Shown here: positions 49,459 to 62,100 of the stretch, in pieces
Layout of the letters: the number at the start of each line of letters is the position of its first letter
Numbering within the stretch: position 1 is the stretch's first letter
Assembly: GCA_018873245.2 (NCBI GenBank)
Contig: JAEMBT020000002.1
Location: 12,398,001-12,462,000, forward strand
Direction of reading: 5' to 3'
From: Archegozetes longisetosus
Lineage: Eukaryota > Arthropoda > Arachnida > Sarcoptiformes > Trhypochthoniidae
Length of the DNA: 64,000 bases
Program-made: the position numbers and the translations under genes
The notes under the pieces: generated by a model
Seen by the model: the letters and a program-made list of their open reading frames with translations, nothing else
Told to the model about the DNA's origin: nothing
The model's database searches: none

Positions 49459-51543
49459 CTTAAATATTATTATGACTCCGAGCGTGGAAACAGATTCTAA
49501 AGTTTATTCATGAAAAAATAATATACACACAACAGTTTAACTGTAATAATCTTTCCGCTCCGAAAAAGATTCACACAATTCAAGTTAAAATGATTGCTAT
49601 ACAATCCATGAACAACAAAGTGACACTCAGCTTGACTTAAGCTCATCAGCACAATATCTTCTCAGATGCTTATCTATTCAAATAACAAGTTTTTTATCTG
49701 AGTTGCCAACACTATAGTTATTACAGAGAGCGGACATGAGTTTGTGAATTTTGTTCTCACAACAAACCACAAAAAGATTTTATTCTCATGATTGGACAGC
49801 AAGTCAGTGATATTTTAGAACGAGAGCATTAGATCTGCACTTGTTAGGATGATTCGCACAAACTTTTCATTAGAATTGATGATTAGTGGGATAGTTTTCA
49901 TAGTTATACGTATGTTTCACTATTTAGAAGGTATAAGTAAAGTCACGTCAGTCCAAATGCAAGCGTTTTACACCTGACCGATCGTTGCCAACAAGAATTG
50001 AGTCCAATCCTCATATTGGATAACCCATGCATTTAGTACTGAGTGCAATAATGGTTTAATACCAACCCTAAGGGGAAGAACATGATTGAGAAAATTGCTA
50101 TGAGGTATAACAATAAAGCAAACAAAACAAACAATTTTATGGACTTAATATTTTCCTCAATACACTTTCACATATTATATTCACTCACATCATGACATCT
50201 ATCAAGTTTCTCATCTGATAATAACAGTAACTAACTTGTTGAGCAACATTACATACAGTGAAACACAACACACAACTTAACGTTTTGAACGGTATGTAAC
50301 TTGAAAGTTAGCGATCAATGTATTAACAGTCAGCACACAATCTGATTGCTGGCCAACATTGCCTTCATTACAATCGTAGCTTTGATTGGCTTCATTGCCT
50401 TCCTTATGTCCCATTTCAATCCTAAATAAGGCATTCCGAAGGTCTGGCCCACATATTAAGTAGATTCAACTATTGAGCTGAGCAGTGTTCAATTGTATAA
50501 AAGTTTAGTGGAAAGAGATGAGGCACATAGAGAATGGTTTCACGTTTGACGACAGCTTTGCATCTCTGCTTAAGAGCTATATCTGATGGAGAAACAAATT
50601 CGATGTGACTGTGAAACACTTTTTTAAGGCAAAATAGAAACCAGTTTCGTTGTTTAAAATGCTATTCTTCGCATAAAATAGCAGTTGGCTCAAAGGCATT
50701 CCAACTTGAAAAGAGTGTATAATAATTTGTTGAACAGTGGCGGCTATGGCTATGAGTTTTATGCGTTTGCATTTTTTACTCAAAGAAGAATTACTTATTT
50801 TAGTTGAGCGATTTGTGGAGCCCCTCATTGAAGGCGGACCAATAAAATAAAATTTACCAGTTCTTTATACGATTCGAAAGAATCAGCTCACTTGATATCC
50901 TTTTGAAATTTTGCCGACTCTCGCTTTTAGGTTTTCACCTGTTTTCATCTCATTCAATAGTTTGGTAGTAGTAGTAGTAGTATGAAAATTTCTACAATCA
51001 TACGCAAACTATTTAAATTTATAATTTTCAATTCCACGGAAGTTATAAAACATATAAGTTTTTAATAAAGGCTTAATTCTAGTTTCTTTTCAGATATTTA
51101 TCTGAACTGTTAGCTCGGAAAACCTATTTTGCTAGGTTATAAAAATAATTTGATTAACTTTTTTCCTCTTTTCGACGTCATTCCAACAAAATAATAGAAA
51201 TTAAAAATTTATTTAAGACTAAAAAGTTATCCGTGAAATTTCAAAATTAAGTAATTTATGGAAAAAAGCTAGAAAAGCATGTCAAATATCTTATTAAATG
51301 AAATAACAGATATGGAGTTGTAATCGAGTTCGTGCCCGACAGATATATCGGCATAGTTTTTATAAAGTTGTCACTTTAGAAATTTGAGTCACAATAAAAT
51401 ATTGTCATATTGTGATGGTGTATATAAGTTAATGTTATTTTGGTGCATTAAGCTAACGAACTATTGTTGCAATAAATACGACTTAATTTGTCGCAATCAT
51501 CGTTTTTGCGAGTCTTAAAATAAAAAGCAATATAGTTTAAATA

Positions 51544-51582
51544 AAAATGAATGATCAAAATGAATGATCAAAATGAATGATA
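51544..51582. repeat. Tandem repeat, 3 copies of a 13-mer
   Basis: AAAATGAATGATC is repeated three times in direct orientation, with the last copy lacking its final base. Confidence 0.9.
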
Positions 51583-53553
51583 ATTTCTCAAAATTAGAGA
51601 CAGTAATACGAAATTTGAAATAAAATCGTGCAATTGAATAAATGATGAATTTCATGAAAATAGATTGCATGACCTGATCACACAAAAATAGCTCAACTTT
51701 TTCCATTTGCAATACATTCCACAGGTATCTCAATGTATGATTTGATTGAGCAACAAATGCGTTGTCCTATTAAAGTGAAATTTTCTTTCAAATTTTGGTT
51801 GAAATTGAAATTTTGATTATTTTTTGTGAATAAAAGTATTTGTTAGTGATGTTGTTTTGAGGTCTACTGTTTATTATAAAAGCACAATAAGTTGATCGAC
51901 GAATCTGCAACTCATTAGGTTTTGGTGTTGTTTTTGCTTAAGAAAGAGATAATATATTATTTTTTGAGCACACAATAAACTCATTTAGTCGTGATGAATA
52001 TATTATTTAATCTATGTGTGTGTGAATTTAAATCACTATTTCATGGTGTAATAAGTAGGGCAGCGTGTGTCGCCTTTTATTTAATATAATTTTGAAAACT
52101 TTTTTACCTAGTGGTAGACACACTTTTTCACTTTCAAAATAAGAACCCTTCTCTAGCTTTCACTTATAAACTAAGTTATTGTTAGATTGTTGGCTATTTC
52201 CGATTCGGTTAATTTATCATAAATATGATTTATGAGCAAAGCCTGAAAAAGATCCAATTTTGAAAACCTTTTTCTATATTGAATAGATTAATTGCTGCAT
52301 TTATATTTATTTAGTTCGTTGAATATTAAAAATTTTAATTATGACACGATTAAACATGAAAGTTATTTAAAAAACTAATATTTGGTTGACTACTAGAAAG
52401 GCAACAAAATTATGGCTTTGATTAATTGTGCCGAGGATTTCAATAGTGCAATAAAAGTGTTTCAATTACTGCGTGCTTTTAATGTTTAAATAGTTTCTTC
52501 CATTTTAACTGATATAACTTTTTCAAAAGTATTTTTCTCAAATACGGTTTAGTTCTGATAAAGCTTGGTTAATTTTATGACGACAATTGATGCCAATCTT
52601 AAGCATGAATAATAAGACGAACAATTTTTAATGCATTTTCAATGTCGTCACGAACTACATGCCCATATAATTAGTTTTAAATACTTATCTAAATTTTCAA
52701 ATCTACATATTTTAATAAAAATATTAAACAAAGACAATTTGACTTCACGATAAAAGTATAATGAAAAAACTTCCTATTGTAATGTGCTTTAGCGTAGCTG
52801 TAGTTTTGCTTATCGAGAGATTATCTTCTCGTGAAAGTTGAGCTCAATTTCTCTCACTTGGAAGTGACGAGTCGTCAATGCTTTGGTCAATATAACATTG
52901 GAATGTATTTGTCTCAAACTTACACTTTCCAAGTGACTTATTTTATTTAAAAGAAAGTTACTTAACTCACAAATTTGGATCGAAACGTTGAAAAAATGAA
53001 TTACTGATCTATGAAATATGTTTGAAAGGGTCATGATTTATGATATCTGAACGCACGTAACGAACATTTATTACTTTTAAGTTCTACTTTTAATTAAACT
53101 TAAAGCAACACTCGTAATGAGTTTTGAGATGAAAATGCGGCCAAAAAATACAGAACAATCTTAGCTGTAAGAACAGGTATGATTCGAATAAATTTATTTT
53201 CGTGGAAGAAACCTCGAGCTAACTCTCGAAATACGAAAAAACCACTTTAACATTAATTTGAATAATTCATAAGAAAATGAAGACATAATTAAATATATTA
53301 GCTTTTATTGCAACATAAATTGCGATTACAATGAAAGGACAGTTTTGTTTTGACTTATATTTGGCCTCTATTACAAAGCAGACTTTGTTGACCTTTTTTT
53401 GTTGTTGAAAGCATTTATTTTTTCTAAATAGAAAAGTTCAATCATTGAAATGAGTATTCTTTCTTCAATTCTTATTTTTTGTTACGACGATTTATGTTTT
53501 TTATATAGGGGCTTAACTTACAATTTGTTTGCGAAATTATTTAATTTTGACAG

Positions 53554-53601
53554 GTCCGCAAAATGAATGATCTAAATGTTGATATAGAGTTAGGAAAAGA
53601 G
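53554..53601 (+). other. Candidate short first coding exon of an unknown plus-strand gene
   Basis: A good acceptor (TTAATTTTGACAG) precedes an ATG at 53563 that opens 13 codons (MNDLNVDIELGKE), ending at a donor GAG|GTAAAG. The arrangement is that of a 5' coding exon. I found no following exon on the plus strand in the next 10 kb, so either the intron is long, with PTB-like B inside it on the other strand, or this is chance. Confidence 0.2.
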
Positions 53602-53740
53602 GTAAAGTACCACTACTAATACCATATAAAAGTTAATAAGTATGCGATTCACAAACATATGCGATAACAAGTGGTTATGCGGACGAATAATTGCAATGAC
53701 CCAAATGCCATTTCAAAGTTTTCGGCCGCCGACAGTTAAT

Positions 53741-53757
53741 TGTTGTTGTTGTTGTTG
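53741..53757. repeat. (TTG)n microsatellite
   Basis: Five to six TTG units without interruption. Confidence 0.9.
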
Positions 53758-56700
53758 CCTTTACTCCTTTTTATTTGTTATTCAATTATCAATTGTATGC
53801 AATGAAAGGGCGAACGTTGTGGGCTCGCTTCGAGTTATAAAATTGTAAAGAATGTTATATTTTAGCAAAAATTTATTTATGTCTTGTCCTTCGTTCGCAA
53901 AGTTGTGGGAGAATATAATTTTCAAATTATAAGTTATAGTCAACAGAATAAAACATGAGAATTAATTGAGCACTTTATTATTCTCAATTGTTAGCTTAGT
54001 ACTTAGAGTCATATAACTATTTAACTAGTATATCATAATTTAATCTTATATTGGTTTTAGCTCCAATCGTTAATCAACTCGAAATAATTTGGTAAATTTT
54101 GCAATATCTGATCGATCAATTGTGTTTGTTCTTATGCAAATCAAAATCTTAGTTAAAGATCAACGATTACTTTACATAATCATGATTTTTATCTAATGCA
54201 TATAAAATGTAGGAATGCTCCAGTTTGTACGCACTCTATGCGTGTATTAGATTCATATTTGTGATTATTTGTCGCGTTAAGCTGGTCATCATTAATAGGT
54301 TAAGCGTAAAACAGAATCTGAACTGGAGCTAAAACTTGCTTAATTGCAATTGAAATTGCTATCGGAGTTCATATCAAGGAAATTGAGGATTAAATTCAAA
54401 TAAATATAATGTCACTCAGTCTTATAGGAAATTAGATAAGAAATTCAGTATTTCTTTAATCAGTTAAGAAATGTTCTAAACTTGTGCAGCACTCTTACTT
54501 GCGATAAATTTGAAGACTATTTTGATGATAGTAACGAATTTAGCGTCAAATTGTTGCTTCAAATTGCGTGCATTTGACTGGAGCAGGTGTGTGCAAATTG
54601 CTTTAACAAAAATGCTAATCAGTTAATTCGCCGCTGCAAACAATAGGACCCAAAACTTTAGATCACGCGCAACTCAAGGCCAAAACTTAACAACTATTGA
54701 AAATATTTGGAGGTCAAATGTGGACCAATTTTGATTTGTGCTTACTTCCTTTCAATCGATTCGTCTGAATGGCTAACTTTTGCATATCTAGAGTCTTGGA
54801 TTGATTCCCCTTTTTCGAAAAGAAGCCGACAAAGTTTTAATTATATCAAAAGAAAGCAAAGCATTCGCTTAACTTTTCAGTTCGTTATTAATGATGTTTT
54901 GGTTCCTTAACATGTTTTGATTGTTCGACATAATAGTTGCATGACTTTTAACATGATTCACATCAATCTTTTTATTAGATTCTATGCGCAAAAATTTTTA
55001 ATTACTCGTTTTTACATAAACAGTATTTTTCCTCAGGGATTAATAGTTGAAAAGTTTGACAGTTATATGAATAGAATAAGAATTAAAGCTATTTCTAGTT
55101 GGGTGTAATACCTAACTAGGAATGGCTTTCATTTTTACTCTATTCGTATAATTGTGGGCAATTCGTGTGCGCTTTATAGAAGGAATGCAATTTGCTTTGC
55201 CTAAATATTAAAAGTATATCAAAATAAAAGCTTTAAAATCTTAATAATAATCATTATGCATTTTCATGAGCATCATGCAGAGATAACAGAGAAAGAACTC
55301 AATCAATTCATAAAAATCATTCAGATTTCAAGTATGAAATGTTAATCAGAGGTCTTTAGTGGAGTACGAGTACGTGCACTCAAACACCTATGAATTCAGG
55401 CACAGAATATATTTGCAACAAGGAATCTGCCCATCAATTTGGTAGTTTAATCAATTGAACATAATACTAGATTAATGTTTAAAAGTATTGTGAAACAGGT
55501 CTGCAGAATATTGAAGATGTGAATACACAGCCTTCATATTAAAAGTAGACCGTATAGTGTCTGCCTCTATAGTGTACTCCAGTATTTATTTAAGATCTTT
55601 TCAGTGAGTTTATAACAATAACTTATTGTTAAGAGGTCCAAAGTATAAACTTTTATATTGTTGATTAACTATAGCATTGCATAATAAGTGGGTCAAAAAA
55701 TCAATTAATTTTTTCAGATTCAAATATTTTGTTAACAATTAAGATCTCGAGCAGAAAACGAGAGCCAGAATTGAATGAAATAGTTTTGAGTTAGTATTCA
55801 AACAAAAATGCATTCAAATCTTTATATTTTGAAAAACTCGTGCAGATTAAGTTTAAAACACTCAAATTTGTATATTTTTCAATAGATGACTAAAATTTAG
55901 AACTCCAATGTTTACAAAATCATATTGTTTTCAATTGACTGATACTATAAATCGACTCGTATTCATAACGAAGCTATTCAATGAAGTTATTTAGCTTTTC
56001 ATACTCTGATATGTTGGATAACCTCAATCCAAATTTTAGTGAAAAACATTTCTCCATTCGATCGGTTCTGAAAGTTTTCCTTCTTGTTGCACTATCACAT
56101 AGTTTTTGTGCCATCAAATATTTTTTAATGAAGTGAATTGCACTTAGTTTTTAATATGAAATTAGTATTGTTTTGTGACTTGCGATTCTAGTATTGTGAT
56201 GCATTCACGTCTATCCGTAACTCGTGTTAATGACCGTTGCAACTGATTGTCACTTTTTCTACCGTAGACTTAAGACCATATTTTGATACTAACGCTTCAT
56301 TATTGTCAGTACTTTATCTTTTATCAAATGACCAAACGTTTGAATTGTCTTCAATAGAATAGATTATTCTACTGCTTATCTATAAGTAAATGATGAATTA
56401 GTGACAGTTGGGTCTAAACTTCAATTTAATTGATGGGAGAAACATGTATAAAACAAAGTAAAAAACAAAATTTCCATAAAAACATACATGAATTAAATAG
56501 ATTAGACTTTGGGGGCTAAATAGTTAATAATCAGATATTTATTAACCCTCCATAACTTTTTATATTTACTGAAAAAATGGCCAATAAATCATTAATAATA
56601 TAAAACATTTAGTTACAAAAATTTAAAACATCAATTTATATAACCGGCAAAATATTTCTGTTTAATAATTAAAATCAGTGCTTTAAATCATGAATCGTTT

Positions 56701-56783
56701 TCATATTCAACACAATAAAGCCTAATAACAATCTTCTTTAAGCATTTTAACAGAATTTCAGAACTAGTCCATTTTGATCGCAG

Positions 56784-58769
56784 TTAGAATTTCGAATGCA
56801 ATGATCTCTTGATAGTAGCAGTTTTAGGCTGATCCATCAGTCCGTTAGGCGGAGGCGGCGGCGGTGGTGGTGGTGGCAGTCCGTTGCCATTGATCTTGAT
56901 TGCAGTCAAGCGTTCAGATAATTCTCTTTCTGTGAGAGCACTACTACTTTTCGAATGATTTGAATTGTAGTTATCATTAATTATATGCACAGAATCCCCA
57001 TTAGTAAGCATCGAATCTCCGTTATGTTCTTCAAAATGAAGATTAGATAGACTGTTGGATCTGGAACGATGTTCTTGACGTATAGAGTAGGAGAATGCCC
57101 TTTCATTCAAGTGCCCCTTTTTCTTATAAATTCCTGTATTGAAAGGTGAATCTAATTCTGATTGCGAACACTTCTTCCTGCCTTTCTTATGCTTTCTATC
57201 ATCAATAGTATCTCTCTGTGATACCGACCGTTGCGTGGTGGCATAGTGTACAACTGATGGCTGGTATTGTTGACCGTATTGTTGCACAATCATAGGCTGC
57301 TCCCCATGGAGTGGATGATAGTTTGATAATGGAGTGATGGGACGCATCGTTGGAATATAAATCGGTTCGTCATTCGGAGCCAATATTATCGAAGGTTGTG
57401 GATATCCATCTGGTATAAAGTTAGGGTGGCTTAGTTGTGGCGGAGGGGGTGGCGGAACAGCTGGCCTTCGATGCATAAGTCTTCTTCCATCTGAATATAT
57501 GCTCGAAGGAGCGTATATGGCATGTGCATGACTGGGATGATGATGAGGAGGAGGAATATGTGCTGGAAGTGATACAGGAGTCATCAAATTCATAGGATAA
57601 CTGTTAGCAATAATGTGAGGAGCTGGTAATGAATGTTGTGGTCCTAAAACTCCTTTGTATTTGTGTTTCTTTTTCAAAGTGCTTTCTTTCTTCTTCGATT
57701 TCTTACTCTTCGTTAGTGACATTGGCGGAGGCAGTGGTGGCGGCGGAGCTGTACATGGAATGGCAATTTGTCGCGGTTTCGGAGTTTTCATATTTGTTGA
57801 AGCAATAGAATTGGCAGTCGATCGCATACTCCTTAAAGTAGCGCTTCCATCGAGATATACCACTTCCCGTTCAAGCGGTGCTGAGCCTGTCCACACCTTA
57901 TAATTTTCTTCATCATGTGATTGACTAATTATTGACGTAGCAGACGGTGTGCGCGGTCGCGAACTGTTGCCATTAGTCATAGAATGGCCGTTCATTAGTG
58001 ATCCATTTGGTCCTGAAACGCCATCAGTTATTTCTTCGTGAGACGAGTCATTTGTTGATCTATTTCTCCATTCCTCTACTTTTTCGACAGTATCCAAAGC
58101 AGATATGGATCTCGATCGACGTCTATCAAGTTGCTCGTAAGGGCTTTCATTATCGATTTGTTTGGCATGGATTGTGTCCGCATACGCGTGGAAACAACAG
58201 CGGACCAGAGCGTTAGCGGCTGCCTCTTTCTTGCAGATGAAAGCGTGACACTCGAGCACTTTGATGCCAGTTGTGCGACGAAGGATGCACGCAAACAGTG
58301 GAGGATGACTCGTATTGGCATATCTCGAAAAGGGACTGTCAAGAGGTAAAAATTTGGCCACTTTTTCACTGATAGACGAAGAAGACGGAGAACTATTTGC
58401 TATATTAGTGTTAGTATTATTGCTATTAGTATTAGTATTAGAATGAGAGGCATTATGGCCTCGAGGCACGGATACGAATCTGACTGCAGCGCAATAGTGA
58501 AGTGATTCAATTGGATGAAAGCGCTTCACCTCATTTCCATGATCGTCAACATTCTCTACTAAAATTCCATTACTCCAAACACTAAGCCATGAATCGATAC
58601 CACTCGTTCCACTTGCAGTCAGGCCTTGCTCTGGATATAGATCCCTAAGAGGTTCTTGAATGCCTTGAAGCCCGTCTTTCGTAATATGCGGCACTGCAGA
58701 CCCCAAGTACATGACTCGACACCGACATATTGGAGTTGTTGGCGAGTCTTCGTTTGCTTTGCCCATCAT
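56784..58769 (-). CDS. PTB-like domain protein B, 661 aa, intronless
   Basis: A single exon with two consecutive start Mets (58769). The PTB/PID-like domain spans about residues 15-210: CRCRVMYLGSAVP, TKDGLQGIQEPLRDLYPEQG, SIDSWLSVWSNG-type strand (read as GIDSWLSVWSNG), LHYCAAVRFVSVPRG, then an inserted Asn/Thr/Ser-rich loop, and HPPLFACILRR and LECHAFICKKEAAANALVRC in the final strand and helix. The tail is disordered and Pro-rich: PPPPLPPP near 345, a Lys-rich stretch (KSKKSKKKESTLKKKHKYKG), His/Pro segments and a run of ten prolines near residue 640, which are potential SH3/WW/EVH1 ligands. It ends TATIKRSLHSKF. It is a paralogue of the 1107-aa protein 7.3 kb away, sharing the domain layout but not the tail. 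It is probably a membrane-proximal signalling adaptor, which is inference. Confidence 0.88.
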   Translation of the reverse strand: MMGKANEDSPTTPICRCRVMYLGSAVPHITKDGLQGIQEPLRDLYPEQGLTASGTSGIDSWLSVWSNGILVENVDDHGNEVKRFHPIESLHYCAAVRFVSVPRGHNASHSNTNTNSNNTNTNIANSSPSSSSISEKVAKFLPLDSPFSRYANTSHPPLFACILRRTTGIKVLECHAFICKKEAAANALVRCCFHAYADTIHAKQIDNESPYEQLDRRRSRSISALDTVEKVEEWRNRSTNDSSHEEITDGVSGPNGSLMNGHSMTNGNSSRPRTPSATSIISQSHDEENYKVWTGSAPLEREVVYLDGSATLRSMRSTANSIASTNMKTPKPRQIAIPCTAPPPPLPPPMSLTKSKKSKKKESTLKKKHKYKGVLGPQHSLPAPHIIANSYPMNLMTPVSLPAHIPPPHHHPSHAHAIYAPSSIYSDGRRLMHRRPAVPPPPPPQLSHPNFIPDGYPQPSIILAPNDEPIYIPTMRPITPLSNYHPLHGEQPMIVQQYGQQYQPSVVHYATTQRSVSQRDTIDDRKHKKGRKKCSQSELDSPFNTGIYKKKGHLNERAFSYSIRQEHRSRSNSLSNLHFEEHNGDSMLTNGDSVHIINDNYNSNHSKSSSALTERELSERLTAIKINGNGLPPPPPPPPPPNGLMDQPKTATIKRSLHSKF

Positions 58770-59180
58770 TTAACAACTTTAATCATTTATTTGCACTCAA
58801 TTATATTGACCAACAATATTAACAATTATTAAGTTTAAACAAAACCAAAGCTTAAGAGCACACAAATCGGTTACTACTTAATAGTGGTGGAAATGTCAAT
58901 GAAGTCACTGTTGAGTTGGCTCGCATTAGAGTTGAGTTGACTGTGCGATAGTGTGGTAGAGCTAGACTCTACAATATCTCAATGGTTGTAGTGTAACAAC
59001 AACAACAACAACAGCACAGCCATCAAAGTTCTGATTACTAAACTAAAAACTTGGAGCAGCTTTGCTGCGTTGTAAATGAAACTACGACTGGTTTAGAGGG
59101 GATGTTAACGACCGGATTGTGGCTAATAAGCGCATTCCGATTGGTTGCCCCAATCCCACAGTGCGTATATAACAGGTATT
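58770..59180 (-). promoter_or_regulatory. Upstream region and likely core promoter of PTB-like B
   Basis: An AAC microsatellite (58995-59013) lies in the probable 5' UTR. At 59139-59144 there is GATTGG (CCAAT on the minus strand) and at 59166-59172 TATATAA. The TATA-like element reads in both directions. On the plus strand the order CCAAT-then-TATA is the classical one, so transcription could also start rightwards. Confidence 0.4.
58995..59013. repeat. (AAC)n microsatellite
   Basis: Six consecutive AAC units. Confidence 0.9.
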
Positions 59181-62100
59181 TCAAATGGTAAAAAAGGTAA
59201 AAGAGCAGGTATGCGATCATGCACTTTTCCAATTACTGATTTTAGCATTAGTCCGACAGAGTTGGGGAGTGGGGTGTGCAGTTTGGGGGACTAGGGGACC
59301 ACCACTTTTTTCAAGGTCCAACTTTTTCCTCTATAACCCAAGTCTATTCACATTTGTTAGAAAAGGTGTAGTTTTGCTACAAAAGTGAAAAGAGGAACTT
59401 AAGTGAGAGGAAAAACAATTGTTTATAAGGGAGTGACGGAATTCAGTCCAACCGCAATATAATACAATAGTTTTCACATTAAGGCTTCAATATACAGAAA
59501 GCTTACTTTGAATAATTCACAATATAATTACTATTTCTCGATGTATAGCATGAATGTCAAAATACAATTAGACTTTACAAATGTAACACATCATAGCTAT
59601 ACTACAACTCCAGTTAAATGGCATTAAATTACAATAACAAATATGATTTTGTTATTTCAAGGATAAGTCTTAACCTTAAAATACCTGTATATATATATAT
59701 ATGTTTAGGTAGTTTTTCAGTTGTGATGAGTTATTTCAAACGAAAATATTAATAAAGAGATGTCAAAGCAGGTTATTTGAGAAAAAAGGTTTGAGATAAA
59801 GTGGTTGTTGTCTTAGTCATTGATGTAGTGATGCTGTAGTGATGTTGAACTGTACGGATATTACTGTATCAATAGTGCAAAAATATAGAGAAATAATCCC
59901 TCACGTAATGCGTATACAGAACAAACTATTTGAACCGGTTATGAAAATAAGAGTCAATTTTTTGTATTCTCTTATATTTGGTGCCACCTCCTGTCTTGTC
60001 TAGTAAGGTGTTTCTATGCAATGCTCACTACTGTTTAAGCAATTCAACTCAACTCAACTCAATTCAATTGAATAGTAGATGATGGAAACCCTTTTCTTCA
60101 TTGAAAACATGATTATTTTTCTACGCGCTTCAACACTGACCTCACACCAGCACTACTTCACTGTAAGGTTCAATGCAGTCAGTTGTCTCCTAGCAGGAGG
60201 TTTACCAATTCGATTATAAAGTACCTCAACTTGATCAGGCTCTTCCTGGTCTCTAGCTTAAGGCCTCCGAAATACAAATTCAACTCTTTCTGGGATTCAA
60301 TTCTCAATTGACTTTTTAATGCTAACTAATACTAACAAGTTATGACTTAGTGAGTTACCTGAGCCAATGCGCTTCTATTTATAATTAGTGATCGTTCGAG
60401 TACTAAGTTTCTGATCGAGTCTGAGGAACTAATTGACTCGTTTTAGAGTCAACCTATTAAACATTGAAATGCTTAACAGGATTTTGATACGAGATTGAGT
60501 CAACTGGCAATCACTATCAGCAATAATAAATATCAGAAACGAAGCAACATTTCAAGAGCAACTTTAGTGCACTTTACAACTTGGCTTTTCTTAGTTATAC
60601 GCCCCGAGACATATTTCAGATTTTTTGAGAACTGTTTGGAATGCAGGAATGCATGAACTCTAGTATTGGCTTTACATTTAATATTGCTAAAGAATATATG
60701 CGAACTATGATGTATATTTAATTTTAAACTACATTATAAATTACTTTATTTTTCAATGAGCTATTCTGACGCAAACACACAATATTTTTCAACTGGATAT
60801 TTTGGATTTTTTTCAATTTTTCAAGGTGTTTATGTGAAAAAAAATCCTAAAGGATTGTGAGTAATAGCTTGAATTCTCAGAAAATGAGTGGTAGCAAAAT
60901 ATAAAGTATTAGATATTCAATCATAAAAGTCGATAATTTTCTTAAACATGAAATATGCAGCACTTCCGGAAAATGATCATTCGCAATTATTGGCAATTTT
61001 TCTTTAAATAGAACATCAAAGAAAATGTTGAACATTTAAATGTTTCTAGTTGAACTTTTTATTTTCCAGTGGCTATCAAATGTTTAGAACATGAACTAAG
61101 TTTCGATTGATAAATTTGAAATTTTTTTTAAAGACAGAGAATGCGGCAACTCGATATTTGTTTTTCTTTTTGCGTGGCCGCACATTCTTTTAGTGAGAAT
61201 TTCCTGATTATTAGGAATCAAGAATAATTGAATAATGCTTGAAACCGAAGCTTGTGTTCAAACAATATTTTTATTTAGTTGTATCAGATGCTAACTTAGA
61301 CTTTTGAAATTCTAAAGTATGGCATCTTAAGTCAATTTAATTTTTTAAGTGCAATTCAAGATCGAAGTTCTAATTGAATTCAGCTATTCTTTATTGATTA
61401 GGCGCATTAATATCTAAATAATTTCCTATATTTAAGATTTTTTTACATTAAGAAAATTGTATTTGCACCTTCGTTACGTTTATAACAATGCATTGTTTTT
61501 TAATACGGAAAATATATCAAACCAGTGCTATATTACGAAATTACAATTTGCTAATTCTTATTCTGAAAAAATGAGCTCAAGATTAAGCAAAAATTGCAGT
61601 TAAAATTGAAAACTAAACAAATAAAACAATACTCTTCAAAAAAATCTAGAGAGAAAATAGTTATATTGAATGAATAGAAGTAGACTATGAAAAAATAATG
61701 GTTTTAATAGTTTTTTCTAGAAAGCTCAAAGTTTAAAAAAACAGAGATTGAAGTAAAAGCAAAACAGTGTTCGGAATCGAGTGCATTAGCGATGCATCAA
61801 AAGGCAAACAAATTTTCGAATAGATTTTACTTTGTCAGATACAGAGTACAAAAAGCAAATAAAGATTAGAAAACACTTTCTTATTAAATATGTTGTTTGT
61901 TCATCTATAATTTAGTTGCATTGTAGACGTGTTACGAAACATTAGGAGAGTTTAGGGAAACTTTTGTTAGAGCCATTATTATACTTATATATTCTGTACA
62001 GATAACAATCGAGAATTAGTTCTCTTAGACTCTATCCCAAAGTCAAACCCAAACAACTCTTATTAAAAATGTTTAAAAGCCCCTAAAAGGCAAACGAAAT

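Larger units (their letters stand above)
49459..56783. other. Long region between the two PTB-like genes
   Basis: The left part should hold the promoter of PTB-like A and the right part the 3' UTR of PTB-like B (AATAAA on the minus strand at 56543-56538). Simple repeats: (TAG)n at about 50962-50979, three 13-bp copies at 51544-51582 and (TTG)n at 53741-53757. One candidate plus-strand coding exon is listed separately. No other exon was convincing. Confidence 0.4.

Noticed and set aside
50496-50503. TATAAAAG on the plus strand
   Set aside because: No transcript, exon or initiator follows; TATA-like octamers are frequent in this AT-rich region.
59185-59388. Plus-strand frame of 67 codons next to the PTB-like B promoter
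   Set aside because: It begins at a non-ATG codon and shows no similarity; the G-rich sequence simply lacks stops in one frame.
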